A stretch of DNA of 64,000 nucleotides, from positions 18,840,747 to 18,904,746 of the forward strand of contig OX463865.1 of NCBI GenBank assembly GCA_949825065.1, given 5' to 3'. Shown here piece by piece: positions 11,420 through 22,223 of this stretch. Within the stretch, counting starts at the first letter, position 1. Each line of letters starts with the position of its first letter. The position numbers and the translations under genes were made by a program. The notes beneath the pieces are model-generated. The model was not told where the DNA came from. It searched no databases and saw only the letters and a list, made by a program, of their open reading frames with translations. The stretch comes from Odontocerum albicorne. Lineage: Eukaryota > Arthropoda > Insecta > Trichoptera > Odontoceridae.

Positions 11420-12483
11420 TGTAGAAATACTTGCTGATTTAAATGAGCAAATATTTCTGTAAACAATTCAACCTTTAAATGAGCAAATATTTCTGTAAAC
11501 AATTCAACCTTTAAATGAGCAAATATTTCTGTAAACAATTCAACCTTTAAATCAGCAAACATTTCTCTATACAATTCCACCAGAAGTGTGTGACAGAAGA
11601 CAGACAGAAGTTGTGTGACAAAATGTTTAAATGAGCAAATATTTCTGTAAACAATTCAAACTTTAAATGAGCAAATATTTCTGTAAACAATTCAAACTTT
11701 AAATGAGCAAATATTTCTGTAAACAATTCACCCTTTAAATGAGCAAAGGTTTCTGAAAAAAATTAACCTTTAAATGAACAAATGTTACTGTAAACGATTC
11801 AACCTTTAAATGAGTAAATATTTCTGTAAACAATTCAACCTTTAAATGAGCAAATATTTCTTTAAAAAATTCAACCTTTAAATGAGCAAATATTTCTCTA
11901 TACAATTCCACCTCTAAATGAGCAAATATTTCTGTAAATAATTCAACCTTCAAATGAGCAAATATTTCTCTTAACAATTCGTCCTGGGCATGTTTTAAGA
12001 AGCGACTGAAAAAACTCTTAATTTCTACTCAGTAAAATAACGTGTTTCATTCCTGATGTTTCTTTTCCTTTCCTCTCCACCATCTCTTCCTTTCCTTTTG
12101 ATTGATGATATCTCACTTTATTTGAAAAATAATGTTCGGGTGATTGTCCGTCTTTGCGGTGTCCGTGGGCATGTGCTCACGTATATGTTTATGGATTTCG
12201 TGGGGATGGATATTCATTTGAATGATTTATGCGACCACGTAAATTGCTTCATTTACTTTTGTCTGGTTGGTTGGGAGAGATTGCCGCCTAGTAATACGCC
12301 CACCAGATTGTATTTGCAATAAAAGTGTTAAATAAATAAATAAACCTTTAAATTAGCAAATATTTGTGTAAACAATTCAACCTTTAAGTGAGCAAATATT
12401 TCTGTAAACAATTCAACCTTTAAATGAGCAAATATTTCTGTAAACAATTCAACCTTTAAATGAGCAAATATTTCTGTAAACAA
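11420..12483. repeat. 36-bp tandem array, interrupted by a LINE-B 3' end
   Basis: The unit aatgagcaaatatttctgta + aacaattcaaccttta is repeated about 18 times at 11420-11980. It resumes for four copies at 12345-12483, after an inserted LINE-B tail. The unit is 12 codons, so the minus strand shows long frames reading KVELFTEIFAHL repeatedly. No start context or conservation suggests a gene. Confidence 0.88.
11985..12344 (+). mobile_element. LINE-B 3' end inserted in array
   Basis: Matches the last codons and 3' UTR of the longer copies at 21483 and 48907: aagaagcgactgaaaaaact, ttgattgatgatatctcact, and the tail ggttggttgggagagattgc ... gttaaataaataaataaa. Severely 5' truncated. The array continues on both sides, so it inserted after the array formed. 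Confidence 0.85.
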
Positions 12484-12489
12484 AAACAA

Positions 12490-12945
12490 GCCGGGCACAG
12501 GGAAAGATTGTTATTATTTTAATCGGGTCTTAAAGTATTAATGAAACGATTCCCTCACTTTCATCTTACTCAGATAATATAATAGTTAATATTTACGCAA
12601 TAACACATATCGTCTGCTAGTGTAAGAATCATAATTAGATCTCGTTTAGTTTCTGAGAATTGCACCAGCGAGATGCTGTTGTTAACTAGTTGCTGTTAAT
12701 GACACACGACTGCAATCTGGAGCAGAAATCCCTCATTAAAAATTACATCACACTAATGCAATGCCACTATAACTATAGACTGCTGATAGCTCTTGATGAC
12801 TGAATAACTCTTAAGTAACTATACTATTAGATTTAGTCATGGGATTCTGTGAAGACAGTGCATTAAACTTGGTAATTTGTAACTCACAAATACGAAAAGC
12901 AACTACTGAAATAGCAAATTGCAAAATTCACTTTTTTATATATCC
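12490..12945. other. Unassigned stretch
   Basis: No gene or array. The start (acaagccgggcacagggaaa) is shared, inverted, with about 53935-53955, so it holds a dispersed repeat of unknown class. Confidence 0.4.
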
Positions 12946-12949
12946 GTAC

Positions 12950-13040
12950 GGACGACCTAGTTGGCCTGGTTGTTAAGACCATTGTCTTCTGACCCGGGGA
13001 CTGCTTAATCGAACCCATCTTATTGGAAACCAAAAAAAAA
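12950..13040 (+). mobile_element. SINE-1 head fragment
   Basis: gacgacctagttggcctggt ... gacccggggactgcttaatc is a diverged tRNA-like head of SINE-1. It ends where the mariner at 13049 begins. The tail is missing. Confidence 0.6.
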
Positions 13041-13048
13041 TTTATGTA

Positions 13049-13605
13049 CGAGGGAAGGTCAATAAATTCGCGGAATGATAGGGAAAAAACAATTTTCCAT
13101 TTCAACATATTCACCATTTACTCTTATGCTTTTTTAGATCTTTTAATAAGCTTATTTATACCCACAAAAAAAAAAGATTTGCTTTTGCCCTCAAAAAATC
13201 CAAATTGGATTTTCATCTTCTTCTCCGTCTCGAAGTTCTTTTTTCATATTTGGAAACACATAATGGTCAGAGGGAGCCAGGTCTGAGCTCTAGGGGGGGT
13301 GATTTAATTTTTGGAAGCCACAGTTGTGAAGAGCATCCCATACGTAATTGATTTTGTGCACGGGTGCATTGTCATGCAAATGCAGCACTCCGTTTGTCAA
13401 TTTTCCTCTTATTTTCTCATTCACAGCTTCTTTTAACTACATCAGCAGACCAGAGTAGTACTCTCCAGTCATTGTGGTGCCCTTATCTTTGAAATCTATC
13501 AGCTGTATGCCTTACGCATTCCAAAAACTTGTAGCTTAATATTTCCAGCCGATTATGAACTTCTTGAGGACATTTTTATGCCACTGAATGGGCTCCTACT
13601 TCGAC
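13049..13605 (-). pseudogene. DD34D mariner fragment
   Basis: The left end is CGAGGGAAGGTCAATAAATT after a TA. The minus strand reads LHLHDNAPVHKINYVWDALH then KLNHPP-stop-SSDLAPSDHYVF, the second and third catalytic regions of mariner. Stops and indels are present. The other terminus is missing and the sequence runs into a LINE fragment at about 13610. Confidence 0.75.
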
Positions 13606-13609
13606 ACAT

Positions 13610-13790
13610 GCTCATAATGATGAACCCAAGTTATTGGCTTTGCGGAGGAGAGGTTTTCAGATCCCTCAATAGTGCGCTGATTTATAGCAAGCTAGAATGT
13701 GGAATATTGGTGTGGAGCTCGCGGGTGTATCGTTACTCTCAAATGGTGGAGAAAATTCAAAAGAAATTGTTCAGATTTCTATACTAACAG
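13610..13790 (+). pseudogene. Reverse transcriptase C-terminal fragment
   Basis: The plus frame reads FRSLNSALIYSKLECGILVW and YSQMVEKIQKKLFRFLY. This is the ...SKLE.....W.P......IE.IQ..FLRF pattern of jockey/R1-like reverse transcriptases. Truncated on both sides and fused to the mariner remnant. Confidence 0.7.
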
Positions 13791-13851
13791 AATACGGTTC
13801 CTACTCGTGGCTCTATCCTGCAAGATTTCTTCTAGGTATGTTGATATACTA

Positions 13852-14066
13852 TAGTTCGGAAATTCTAGGATGAGTCCTGTGACACCTCACAAATTTGCCC
13901 CAATACAACCTTGTAACGATGTTCAGTAATTTTAATTATTTAATCAACTTTAATATAAGCCTCGATTCTAATAAATAGCAAGTTATTCAGGTAAATACAT
14001 TACATAAGGTTGTATTGGGGCAAATTTGTGAGCTGTCACAGGACTCATCCTAGAATTTCCGAACTA
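13852..14066. mobile_element. Mariner MITE with long inverted repeats
   Basis: 215 bp between TA dinucleotides. The arms start TAGTTCGGAAATTCTAGGAT and are about 65-70 bp long, carrying gtgagctgtcacaggactca and ttgtattggggcaaatttgt. The middle is AT-rich and non-coding. The terminus of the mariner copy at 59426 has the same first 50 or so bases, so that family is the likely source of the mobilising transposase. Confidence 0.85.
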
Positions 14067-14184
14067 TACCTTCTTAGCGTGAGGAGGAATATGCAAATCT
14101 CTTCTCATATATTTGAGTTGCTGACAAGGGTAACACCTTATTCAACTATGTTGGAAAACATATTGTTTTATTTTCTTGATAACA

Positions 14185-14245
14185 ATTTTTTTTAACCTGG
14201 CGAGTTTATTGCCATGTGGCAATCTCTTCCAACCAACCAGAAAGA
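14185..14245 (-). mobile_element. SINE-1/LINE-B shared tail fragment
   Basis: Reverse complement of the common tail: ctggcgagtttattgccatg, tggcaatctcttccaaccaa. Too short to say which family it came from. Confidence 0.6.
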
Positions 14246-14339
14246 TATTTGCAACAACCAACCAGAAATATGGATGGCCCCTGTACGTGTTGTTCTATTG
14301 TGTACATGCGCATATCACTGCAACAAGTACAAAGATCAA

Positions 14340-14850
14340 CGCTTGATCAGTGCTACATACACATACATGATCAAAAAGTTGTATTTCCGCGCGGAATGTC
14401 GCCGGTTCGAAACGTGCACTGTGCTACTCTCCTCGAATTGCACATGCATTTTTTTCCACCTAGTATTCAAGATTATAAGGATACCTATTACTTTGGTCAT
14501 ATATATTATTTAAAAACAAAAAAACTGATCTGCTACTAGTACAGCGGTGTGATTGGTGAGTATGCTGGTGTGTAACGGCTCACACACTTAAAGGAAAAAT
14601 TAGTAATACAGTAAGTATTCTATACTTCATTTGTTATCACAATACAGAAAATATTACAAAGTTGTTTACAAAATGCATATGAGCTCTTTGTACATTATAA
14701 TGGACACCAGGTCTGAAGATATTAAATAAGAGAGAAAGAAAGAAACATCAACTACACGGCACAGCTCCGTTTTCCAACTGAATTTACGACAGAATGGCGA
14801 GAGATTCTTCAACTTCGAGATCACGCAACGACACTACATAGTAAGTTTGT
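14340..14850 (+). mobile_element. SINE-2 copy (long)
   Basis: Carries the SINE-2 words gtgcactgtgctactctcct, gcattttttt..ccacctagta and tataaggatacctattactt. It then has a downstream block (ctggtgtgtaacggctcaca, atggcgagagattcttcaac) also found 3' of the copy at 22415-22800. The tRNA-like head is degenerate (gccggttcgaaacgtgc as B box). Confidence 0.65.
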
Positions 14851-14952
14851 AGTCCATCGTGTGGATGGATAGCACTTGTGCGTGCTTTGTTTTGTTGTGT
14901 TCGTGCACACAGCACTACAATAAACACAGTGTACCACCTGAGATGCTACATA

Positions 14953-15871
14953 ACACATCGATCAATAAGTCCCGGGATTAACCAACAGATGGCGCTTCTA
15001 ATAACAAATCCATACCATTCTCAGTTAGTACCAACCTTTAGAAGTTACGTGTCAAACTTTCATGACATTCCGACATTGTGTCATTGAGTTACAGTGATTT
15101 TATTGACGCTACTTTTGCTATTTTCAAAACAATGGAAACAACTGAATTTCGTGTGTTGATAAAACATTGCTTTTTAATGGGAAAAAATACCGTTTAAACT
15201 CAGCGATGGCTTGAAAAGTGTTATCCGGGCTCTGCTCCGTCGAAAAAAACCATTTGTCGGTGGTATGCTGATTTCAAACACGGTCGTACATACACAAATG
15301 ATGCTGAACGCTCTGGTCGTCCAAATGAGACTGTTACACCAGAAAACATAAAAAAAAAACTCAAAATCGTGATGGAAAATCGCAAAGTAAAGTTGCGTGA
15401 GATAGCTGACATCCTGAAGATATCATTTGGTAATGTTTACACTATTTTGCATGAACATTTGGTCATGAAAAAGCTTTTTTCGAAATGGGAGCCGCGTTTG
15501 TTCACAATGGAACAGAAACAACAACGCATCGATGATGGTAACGATGGCCAAATTGCATGAGTTGAACTTCGAATTGCTTCCGCACCCACCGTATTCTCCA
15601 GATTTGGCCTCCAGCGACTATTGGCTGTTCACATACCTCAAAAAGATGCTCTAGAGAAAGAGATTTGGCTCCAATGAAGAAGAGATTGCCGAAACTAACG
15701 CCTATTTTGAAATCAAAGATAAATCGTTCTACACGGCTGGCATAGAAAAGTTAGGAAAGCGTTGGAGTGAATGTATCGCTCTTAAAGGAAACTATGTCGA
15801 TGAATAAAGAAGAGTTTTGGCGAACAAATGTTGTTTTAGAAGTTAGTCCCGGGACTTATTGATCGATGTGT
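14953..15871 (+). mobile_element. Mariner (mellifera-like), internally deleted
   Basis: Near-perfect 28-29 bp inverted ends starting ACACATCGATCAATAAGTCC lie between TA duplications (14951-14952 and 15872-15873). The remains of the transposase read METTEFRVLIKHCFLMGKNT near 15132, a helix-turn-helix region with KVKLREIADILKISFGNVY, then PHPPYSPDLASSDYWLF (third catalytic Asp) and a C-terminus ending NYVDE. About 150 residues with the first two catalytic Asp are deleted, and the N-terminal frame has a stop. It sits at the edge of the 15.9-kb array. Confidence 0.9.
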
Positions 15872-15873
15872 TA

Positions 15874-16345
15874 CATATGATACGAGAACACAGTGTATGT
15901 TTGCTACATGTTACACAGTGTATATTTGCTGCATGCTACACAGTGTATGATTGTCACATGCTACACAGTGTATGTTTGCTACGTATGCTTGTTACATGTT
16001 ACACAGTGTATGTTTGCTACATGCTACACATTGTGTTTGCTACATGCTGCACATTGTTTTTGCTACATGCTACACAGTGTATGTTTGTCACATGCTACAC
16101 AGTGTATGTTTGCTACGTATGCTTGTTACATGTTACACAGTGTATGTTTGCTACATGCTACACATTGTGTTTGCTACATGCTACACATTGTTTTTGCTAC
16201 ATGCTACACAGTGTATGTTTGTCACATGCTACACAGTGTATGTTTGCTATGTGTGTTTGTTACATGTTACACAGTGTATGTTTGCTACATGCTACACATT
16301 GTGTTTTGTTACATGCTACACAGTGTATGTTTGTTAGGTAACTCT
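15874..16345. repeat. Short-unit tandem array (about 25 bp, with higher-order pattern)
   Basis: Repeated acatgctacacagtgtatgt with variants (gctacacattgtgtttgcta, ctacgtatgcttgttacatg). A higher-order unit of about 100-130 bp is visible, as the block starting tatgtttgctacgtatgctt repeats. All three plus frames are open and Cys/His-rich by accident. It ends about 65 bp from the cuticular signal exon. Confidence 0.88.
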
Positions 16346-16408
16346 TAAATATATGCAGTTATATGTCTAAGGTACTTTTTTAACGTTATTGATGACGAAG
16401 ATACTTAC

Positions 16409-16507
16409 AGGGTCCAGCGCCTTGGGTTTTTCCACGTATCCAGGAGGTTTGGTAGCTGAGGACACGCTCAGTGCCAGGCCGAGCGTGGCCAAGCGGATCA
16501 AAAACAT
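16409..16507 (-). CDS. Cuticular protein, signal-peptide exon
   Basis: A 33-codon minus-strand exon: acceptor ggttacag immediately before ATG and strong donor gtaagtat after CCT. It encodes MFLIRLATLGLALSVSSATK. This is a short charged start, a hydrophobic core and an Ala-rich cleavage region, so a signal peptide, followed by PPGYVEKPKALDP. The phase-0 end joins in frame to the chitin-binding exon at 2945-3064, about 13.3 kb away. The ATG being the first codon after an acceptor implies an upstream 5' UTR exon, or that the true start lies in an earlier exon. A longer open frame (to 16819) runs through the acceptor but is not supported by homology. Confidence 0.85.
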
Positions 16508-16879
16508 CTGTAACCAGAGAAACCAATTAAGGTAAAAGAGAAAAATATATTTAAAAGTTGTGCGCTTATAAGGGACATTGCGCTGTTCATTTATATAAAT
16601 AAAGAAATAAAATTTGCCGAACAAAGAATTGGATGCAATGGTGGCATTGATTACCTGATGTAGACCCTTCAATAATAAAGTTTGTGGCACAAAACCGGCA
16701 GCAGATAATAAATTGAGAAAAGCCATAAAAAGATAATGCGCCCAAATATCAAAACAAATTATTCGTGATGCTTGTGGTTCCATATTATCAGCAGTGCATG
16801 CGCCAGAACCGGCCATCAATTATGACATTTGCGATAACTTGAAAAAATCTACGTGTCTTGTTTAATTTGGAGTTTTAAT

Positions 16880-17015
16880 CTTAGATATAGATACATAACA
16901 TCACGCCATCTCCCTGTCGGGGTAGGCAGAGAGGACAGAGCGTCTGACTTTCCTATCACAACGAATAACCTTCGTCTCCTCCACGTCCATACACCTTCTC
17001 ATTAATCCTCTTCTA
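16880..17015 (-). mobile_element. LINE-A 3' UTR piece
   Basis: Contains catcacgccatctccctgtc and ggggtaggcagagaggacag. This is the reverse complement of the LINE-A 3' end seen at 9950 and 50490. It abuts the DD41D element at 17016, which inserted into it; the LINE text resumes at 18317. Confidence 0.6.
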
Positions 17016-18316
17016 CAGGGTATTTCAATAAGGACGCTCCATTTTTAAATGTAAATAAAACAAGTTGTGTGTGAGATATCCACTAATTTTTTTTAATTCG
17101 AAAGAATATTTTATGGCATTAAGTATGGAATATAACGTCGTTCAAATGTCCGCCGCGGCTTTGCTTGGTGGCATGTATTCGGGAGGTCTAATTTTTGATG
17201 ACTTTGTCGAATAAATCTGGCTGAATTTGCTGGATGGCGTTCGTTATGTTGACTTTGAGGGCATCAATTATTTGCGGTTTATACGCATAGACCTGCGATT
17301 TAAGATAGCCCCAAAGGAAGAAGTCTAAAGGCGTTAAATCGCACGATCTCGGTGGCCAGTTCACGTCGCCACCGCGCGAGATAACCATGCTCTCAAATCG
17401 CTCGTGCAGAATGTCCATCGTGGCATGCGCTGTGTTGCACGTAACGCCGTCCTATTGGAACCACATGTCGTCGGTATCCATATCATCCAGTTTAGACCAC
17501 AACAAGTTGCTTATCATCGATCTGTAGCGCTCGCCGTTAACGGTTATGCCAATGCCAGTTTCGTTTTGAAAGAAGTACGGACCGATGATTCCGACAGACC
17601 GAAATGCGCACCAAACAGTGACTTTCTCGAGATGCATTTGGTACTGGTGTATCTCGTGTAGATTGGTATCGTCCCAAATTTGACAATTTTGCTTGTTCAC
17701 ACATCCATTCATCCAAAAATGGGCCTCGTCGCTAAAGATGATTTTTTTTGGCGAAATTTGGGTCAACTTCCAACTGCTCCAGAGCCTAATCAGCGAACAC
17801 ACTGCATTGTCTATAGTCGTTTACCTTAAGTTCCTGAGTAATTGGATTTTATACGGGTGCAGACTCGCGTCTCAACGCAAAATTCGCCAAGTTAAAGTCG
17901 CAGAAAGGCCAAGTTCTTGTGAACGACGAGAAATTGACTGCCTCGGGTTTTCCCGTACACTCTCACGCACAGCAGCGATGTTTTAAGCAGACCTTGCGTT
18001 TCGGTGACGTACAAGTGTTGGCTGATTATTTATCGAACCGGTTGACTTGAATTTGGCCAATTAACGACGAATAGTCGACTCGGCAGGACGGTTGTGGCGA
18101 GGATAAAAATCACGGAATGCGCTGAACGTTTCTCGAATGGAGCACTGATTTTAAAAATAAAAGTTGATAATTTGCACACGTTTTTCAACGTTTTAACCTT
18201 CAATGGTAATTTTCAATACACTACTTAACAATTCACAACAAATTTGACAGATGTCGCTTTAACAACATGGCCGCTATAACCTAACAAATTTCGAGCGTCC
18301 CTATTGAAAAATCCTG
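17016..18316 (-). mobile_element. DD41D transposon, near full length, broken ORF
   Basis: 1301 bp between TA dinucleotides with inverted ends CAGGGTATTTCAATAAGGAC and a close match. The minus strand reads KKIIFSDEAHFWMNGCVNKQ (first Asp region), GPYFFQNETGIGITVNGERY, then WFQ-stop-DGVTCNTAHATMD (second Asp) and WPPRSCDLTPLDFFLWGY (third). Counting residues, 41 lie between the second and third Asp, the hallmark of the DD41D (rosa) group. The N-terminal third has several stops and frameshifts, so it is inactive. It interrupts LINE-A. Confidence 0.88.
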
Positions 18317-18730
18317 TATTTATCTAACTTTCTACATTTCAAGCGAGCCAAATACAGAAGACAAATTGTACATATATATATATATACCATCACACCGTGT
18401 CCCTTGCAGAGTAGGCAGAGAAAACGGATCTCCAAGTGCCATAATTTTCTATCTTAGCCTCTTCCCCATTCATACACCTTATCACACAATTTCTACGATT
18501 TCTATGACTTTCTAAGTTTTCTTCTTTCAACATATCATTCACTTGATCTAACCATACTTTTCTTGATCTTCCTCACACACTCACATTTGCATTTTATATC
18601 TGTTTTGTAAGCCTTTTCTTTATTCATTCGTTCCACGTGTCCAAACCATCTCAGCGTGCTCTTCTTCATCTTACTCAACACACCAGCCTTAAGTTAACAT
18701 TCATCCCTAATCACTCCCTTCAGTTTTCTT
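18317..18730 (-). pseudogene. LINE-A reverse transcriptase C-terminus
   Basis: Read leftwards from 18730, one frame gives VIRDEC-stop-LKAGVLSKMKK then STLRWFGHVERMNKEKAYK and a basic tail, then the 3' UTR. This is the reference copy that explains the arrays at 4497-5330 and 26290-26915. The DD41D element at 17016-18316 interrupts its 3' UTR. Confidence 0.75.
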
Positions 18731-18957
18731 TTGTATTGTATTATTGTATTACACTTTCATTGTTTACAGTATAACACAGTGGACTTATTGCCATGAAGTA
18801 ATCTCTTCCAACCAATCAGAAAGATGTTAAAGAGGCCTTAAGTGAAAACCAGATTTGAATCCTTATTTTAAAAAAAATCTGGGTTCCAGCAGGATTCAAA
18901 CCCGCAACCTCCGGACTGAGAAACAGACGTCTTGCTAACTAGGCCACGGAGATGTGT
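18731..18957 (-). mobile_element. SINE-1 copy, inserted in LINE-A
   Basis: Reverse complement of the full SINE-1. The head shows as aacctccggactgagaaaca ... ctaactaggccacggag. The tail shows as attgccatgaagtaatctct and gttttacactttc-like text. LINE-A reverse transcriptase text lies on both sides (18380-18730 and 18960-19140), so the SINE split the LINE. Confidence 0.75.
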
Positions 18958-19141
18958 CATACATTGTCCCTCCATTTATTCGTCTCAAATCATACATTTC
19001 TACAGTATTTATGTTATTTGGTTCCTCTTAGTGTTTTTCTAGATTCACGTTTCTGACCCGTACATCAAAGTTTGTAGAAAATACCATTGTGGACTATCAT
19101 CATAGACGATTTTGATACGAGTACTGTCCGGTTCAAATATA
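18958..19141 (-). pseudogene. LINE-A reverse transcriptase fragment
   Basis: Reverse complement carries the YG.ET.. region (tacatcaaagtttgtagaaa, gatacgagtactgtccggtt). It resembles the plus-strand copies at 5560-5690 and 9545-9660. It is cut by the mariner at 19142. Confidence 0.55.
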
Positions 19142-20098
19142 CTAGGTAAGTCCAGAAAGTAAGTGTACTGAATTTTTGTAGGTTACAATTTTTTTTTATT
19201 TAAACAAAAAAATTACGTGGTTACCGTAGTACATATGTAAGCTATTTTTCGACATAGTCGCCATTCCTCTCAATGCAGGTGGTGATGCGGGGTATCAACT
19301 TTTTGATGCCTTCCTGGAAGTAGTTTCCCGCCAACCCCTCCGTCCACTTCTCCACCTCCTCCTTTACCTCCTCGTCGGTTGAAAACCTTTTTCCACCCAT
19401 GTGCAGCTTCAAGGAGGTAAAGAGATAGTAATCTGAAGGTGCTAGGTCAGGGGAATGCGCGGGATGGTTCAGGACATCCCATTTAAACGAGGCGAGCAGT
19501 TCCTTCGTGGCGTTGGCCGTGTGTGGTCTGGCATTGTCGTGCAGCAGGCAGACTCCCTTTGTCAGCATGTCTCTCAGCTTGTTCTGAATCGCCCTCCGCA
19601 ATTTTTTTAGGGTCTCACAGTACCTTGCAGAGTTGATGGTTTCCCCTTGAGGCATATATTCAATTAAAATTATGCCTTGACAGTCCCAAAACACGGATGT
19701 CATGATTTTCTTGGCTGAAATTGTGGTTTTGAACTTTTTGGCGGAGGGTGCACAGACGTACGACCGTTTTTAAACTTGCGACACCACTTGTACACACTCG
19801 TACGATTCATAGCTTTATCACCATATGCAGTTTTCACCTCATTATAAACCTCTACCGGAGGTTTTCCCTTCCAAACGAGATAACGGATGACGCCGAGTAT
19901 TTCGCACTTGGCGGGAGATTGTATTTACATTTTTCACGAAACGTGTTGTCGCGTCGACACTTTTCAAAGTACTGACCTCGAACCGGTCTCGTTGCGGAGG
20001 GGAAGGGTTAGGCTACACGGAAGTGTAGCCAACATGTCGAAAATAAAATCCATCCAGTCGTGAGAGCCTCAGTACACTTAATTTCTGGACTTACCTCG
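19142..20098 (-). mobile_element. DD34D mariner, 5' part degraded
   Basis: 957 bp between TA dinucleotides, with about 28-bp inverted ends CTAGGTAAGTCCAGAAAGTA. The minus strand has a 153-codon open frame starting MTSVFWDCQGIILIEYMPQG. It holds LLHDNARPHTANATKEL (second Asp) and NHPAHSPDLAPSDYYLF (third Asp); 34 residues separate them, as in true mariner. It ends ERNGDYVEK, the normal C-terminus. The N-terminal half is shortened and out of frame. Confidence 0.9.
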
Positions 20099-20100
20099 TA

Positions 20101-21226
20101 CTTAACCAATCAGTCCAATTTTGGACCACTTTTTCAACCATTTGGGGCTGTATATCGCCAATAACTCGTCTTATATTGTCTTCTAATACCTCAATCGAGT
20201 CAGGTTTATTAGCACAGACTAGCGACTTCAAGTATCCCCAAAGAAAATAATCTAAGGGCATTAAATCGCAGGATCTTGGTGGCCAATTAACAGATCCATT
20301 TCGCGAAATTATTCTATCACCAAAAGTTTCTTTCAGTAAATGGATTGTGACGGTTGCTGTATGGGATCAAGCGCCGTCCTGCCGAACCCACATTTCCTCC
20401 ACATCCATGTCATTTAATTGGGAAATGAAAAAGTCAGTAATCATGGCTCTATAGCGATTGCCATTGACTGTAATGTTCTGGCCGGCTTCATTTTTAAAGA
20501 AATAAGGACCAATGATTACATCAGTCCATAAAGCACACCAAACAGTACATTTTTGTGGATGTAATGGCTGTTCGATAATCTCATTAATTTATTTAATTAA
20601 CGACACAACAGTGTCTTTATATACAAATGAACATGTGACAGGTTATACACGTACTTAAAATCATTGACAAATAATACAACTTTATCTTAAACTAACATGA
20701 AGATACAAAAAGCAGTAGTCATAATAAATTACAGTCATCGTTTTAAAATTATTTTAATAATCTTTGAGAATTTTGTTGGAATTTTATGGATATATATTGA
20801 GATATAGAAAACACATGGCCTCATTAGTAGAACGAGATGCAAGTTGCTTTGCAGAATTAAAAGCTTCGTAGATGTTGATGCAGGGTTACTCAACTCCAGA
20901 GGCAAAGTATTGTCCTTAATGTTTTGTTTATATTACGTTATTTATATTAATAAATCGGAAAACAGCTCTTTGAGTTTGGACAATTGAACGCTGATTTTCG
21001 AAGTATGCCAAAATAATATCGTAGCGTTATTGCGGTGTATATCTATTCATGATGAATTGTCAAACGTTACTGAGTAAAAACGGTAATGACAGCTTGACGA
21101 CTGGCGTCCCTACCGAGAGATATAGGAATCTTAAATCCTTTCCCCCTTAAAAAAAACACCCGTTATATTTTTAGTTTCATTGACATTGTTTCCTATCGTG
21201 TGTATACATTTTTTTGGGATACCCTG
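20101..21226 (-). mobile_element. DD41D transposon interrupted by a LINE tail
   Basis: Minus-strand pieces: MNRYTPQ-stop-RYDIILAYFE (N-terminal helix-turn-helix) near 20950-21060, then 20585-20101 with KCTVWCALWTDVIIGPYFFK, GQNITVNGNRYRAM, WPPRSCDLMPLDYFLWGY and a C-terminus. The right end is CAGGGTATCCCAAAAAAATG near 21226. The left end is lost at the mariner boundary (20100). This is a different DD41D family from the 17-kb element, judged by its termini. Confidence 0.75.
20586..20945 (-). mobile_element. LINE-D 3' end
   Basis: Minus-strand insertion in the DD41D element. It encodes KDNTLPLELSNPASTSTK, then about 250 bp of UTR ending in an AATTAAATAAAT tail. The same coding end (KDNTLPLELSNPASTCG) occurs on the plus strand at 58975-59170. 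It is 5' truncated to about 360 bp. Confidence 0.7.
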
Positions 21227-21482
21227 TACATATATTCTGATGGTCAATTTAAATTACCATTTATGTAAATTAAAAAGCTAGTATGTATTTAAAATTCAAA
21301 GCGAGGAATTGTATTTTATATTGAGATATAATAATCTACTAAATATTTAACATAAATTAAACCGTTTTTAATTTATATGTCACGCCTTGCAGCACATTTC
21401 ACCATTTTAACAATACGTAATTTCTAAGGAAAAAAATGAAAATATTCGATATGCGAAATTAATTATACAAACCATTTTCATG
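21227..21482. other. AT-rich spacer
   Basis: Nothing recognised. Lies between the DD41D right end and the LINE-B copy. Confidence 0.4.
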
Positions 21483-22223
21483 TCCCTTATAGTTTCCGAT
21501 TCTGGACTATCCGGACGTATGTTACTTGGATGTTACAGAGGAACAGCTGGACAAATTACAGCGTCTTCAAAATGTGTGCCTAAGATTCATTTTCAACCTA
21601 CGTAAGTACGATCATATAACTTCATACCAGAAGGCATTGAACTGGTTGAATGTTAGAAATAGACGCGAAATTCACATACTGTCTCTATTGTATAATATCC
21701 TTAACTGTCCCGCCACACCCTCTTATCTCGCCGAAAAATTTTAGCGTCTTTCCAATCATGGATTAGCGCTGCGCTCAAACCGAGATTTTCTATTGGCCTT
21801 TCCAATTCACCGCTCTTCCTTTTTTACGTCGTCCTTTACTGTCCATGCAGTGAGACTCTGGAATCAGTTACAAACCGATATAAGACTCGCTCCGTCCTTG
21901 GTATGCTTTAAGAAGCGACTGAAAAAAACTCTTAATTTCTAGTCAGTAAAATAACGTGTTTCATTCCCGATTTTTTCCCTTTCCTCTCCACCATCCCTTC
22001 CTTTCCTTTTGATTGATGATATCTCACTTTATATGAAAAATAATGTTCGGGTGATTGTCCGTCTTTGTGGGGTTTGTGGGCATATGCTCACGTATGTGTT
22101 TATGGATTTCGTGGGGATGGATAGTCATTTGAATGATTTATGCGACCACGTAACTTGCTTAATTTACTTTTGTCTGGTTGGTTGGCAGATATTGCCGCCT
22201 GGCAACAAGCCCGACAGATTTTA
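21483..22223 (+). mobile_element. LINE-B, 5' and slightly 3' truncated
   Basis: The frame reads ILDYPDVCYLDVTEEQLDKL, QRLQNVCLRFIFNLRKYDHI, ALNWLNVRNRR and later VHAVRLWNQLQTDIRL, the reverse transcriptase C-terminus of a jockey/CR1-like LINE. A stop follows YLAEKF and there is a later frameshift. The 3' UTR ends within ggcaacaagcccgacag, just before a palindrome. The 5' breakpoint (cccttatagtttccgattct) is the same as in the copy at 48907. Confidence 0.85.

Noticed and set aside
15859..16348. Cys/His-rich ORFs
   Set aside because: Short-unit tandem array with all three plus frames open; not a metallothionein-like or toxin-like gene.
16367..16819. Single 150-codon ORF containing the signal peptide
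   Set aside because: The part upstream of 16507 resembles nothing, and a good acceptor (ggttacag) precedes the ATG while a strong donor ends the exon at 16409. The split-gene model explains the data better.
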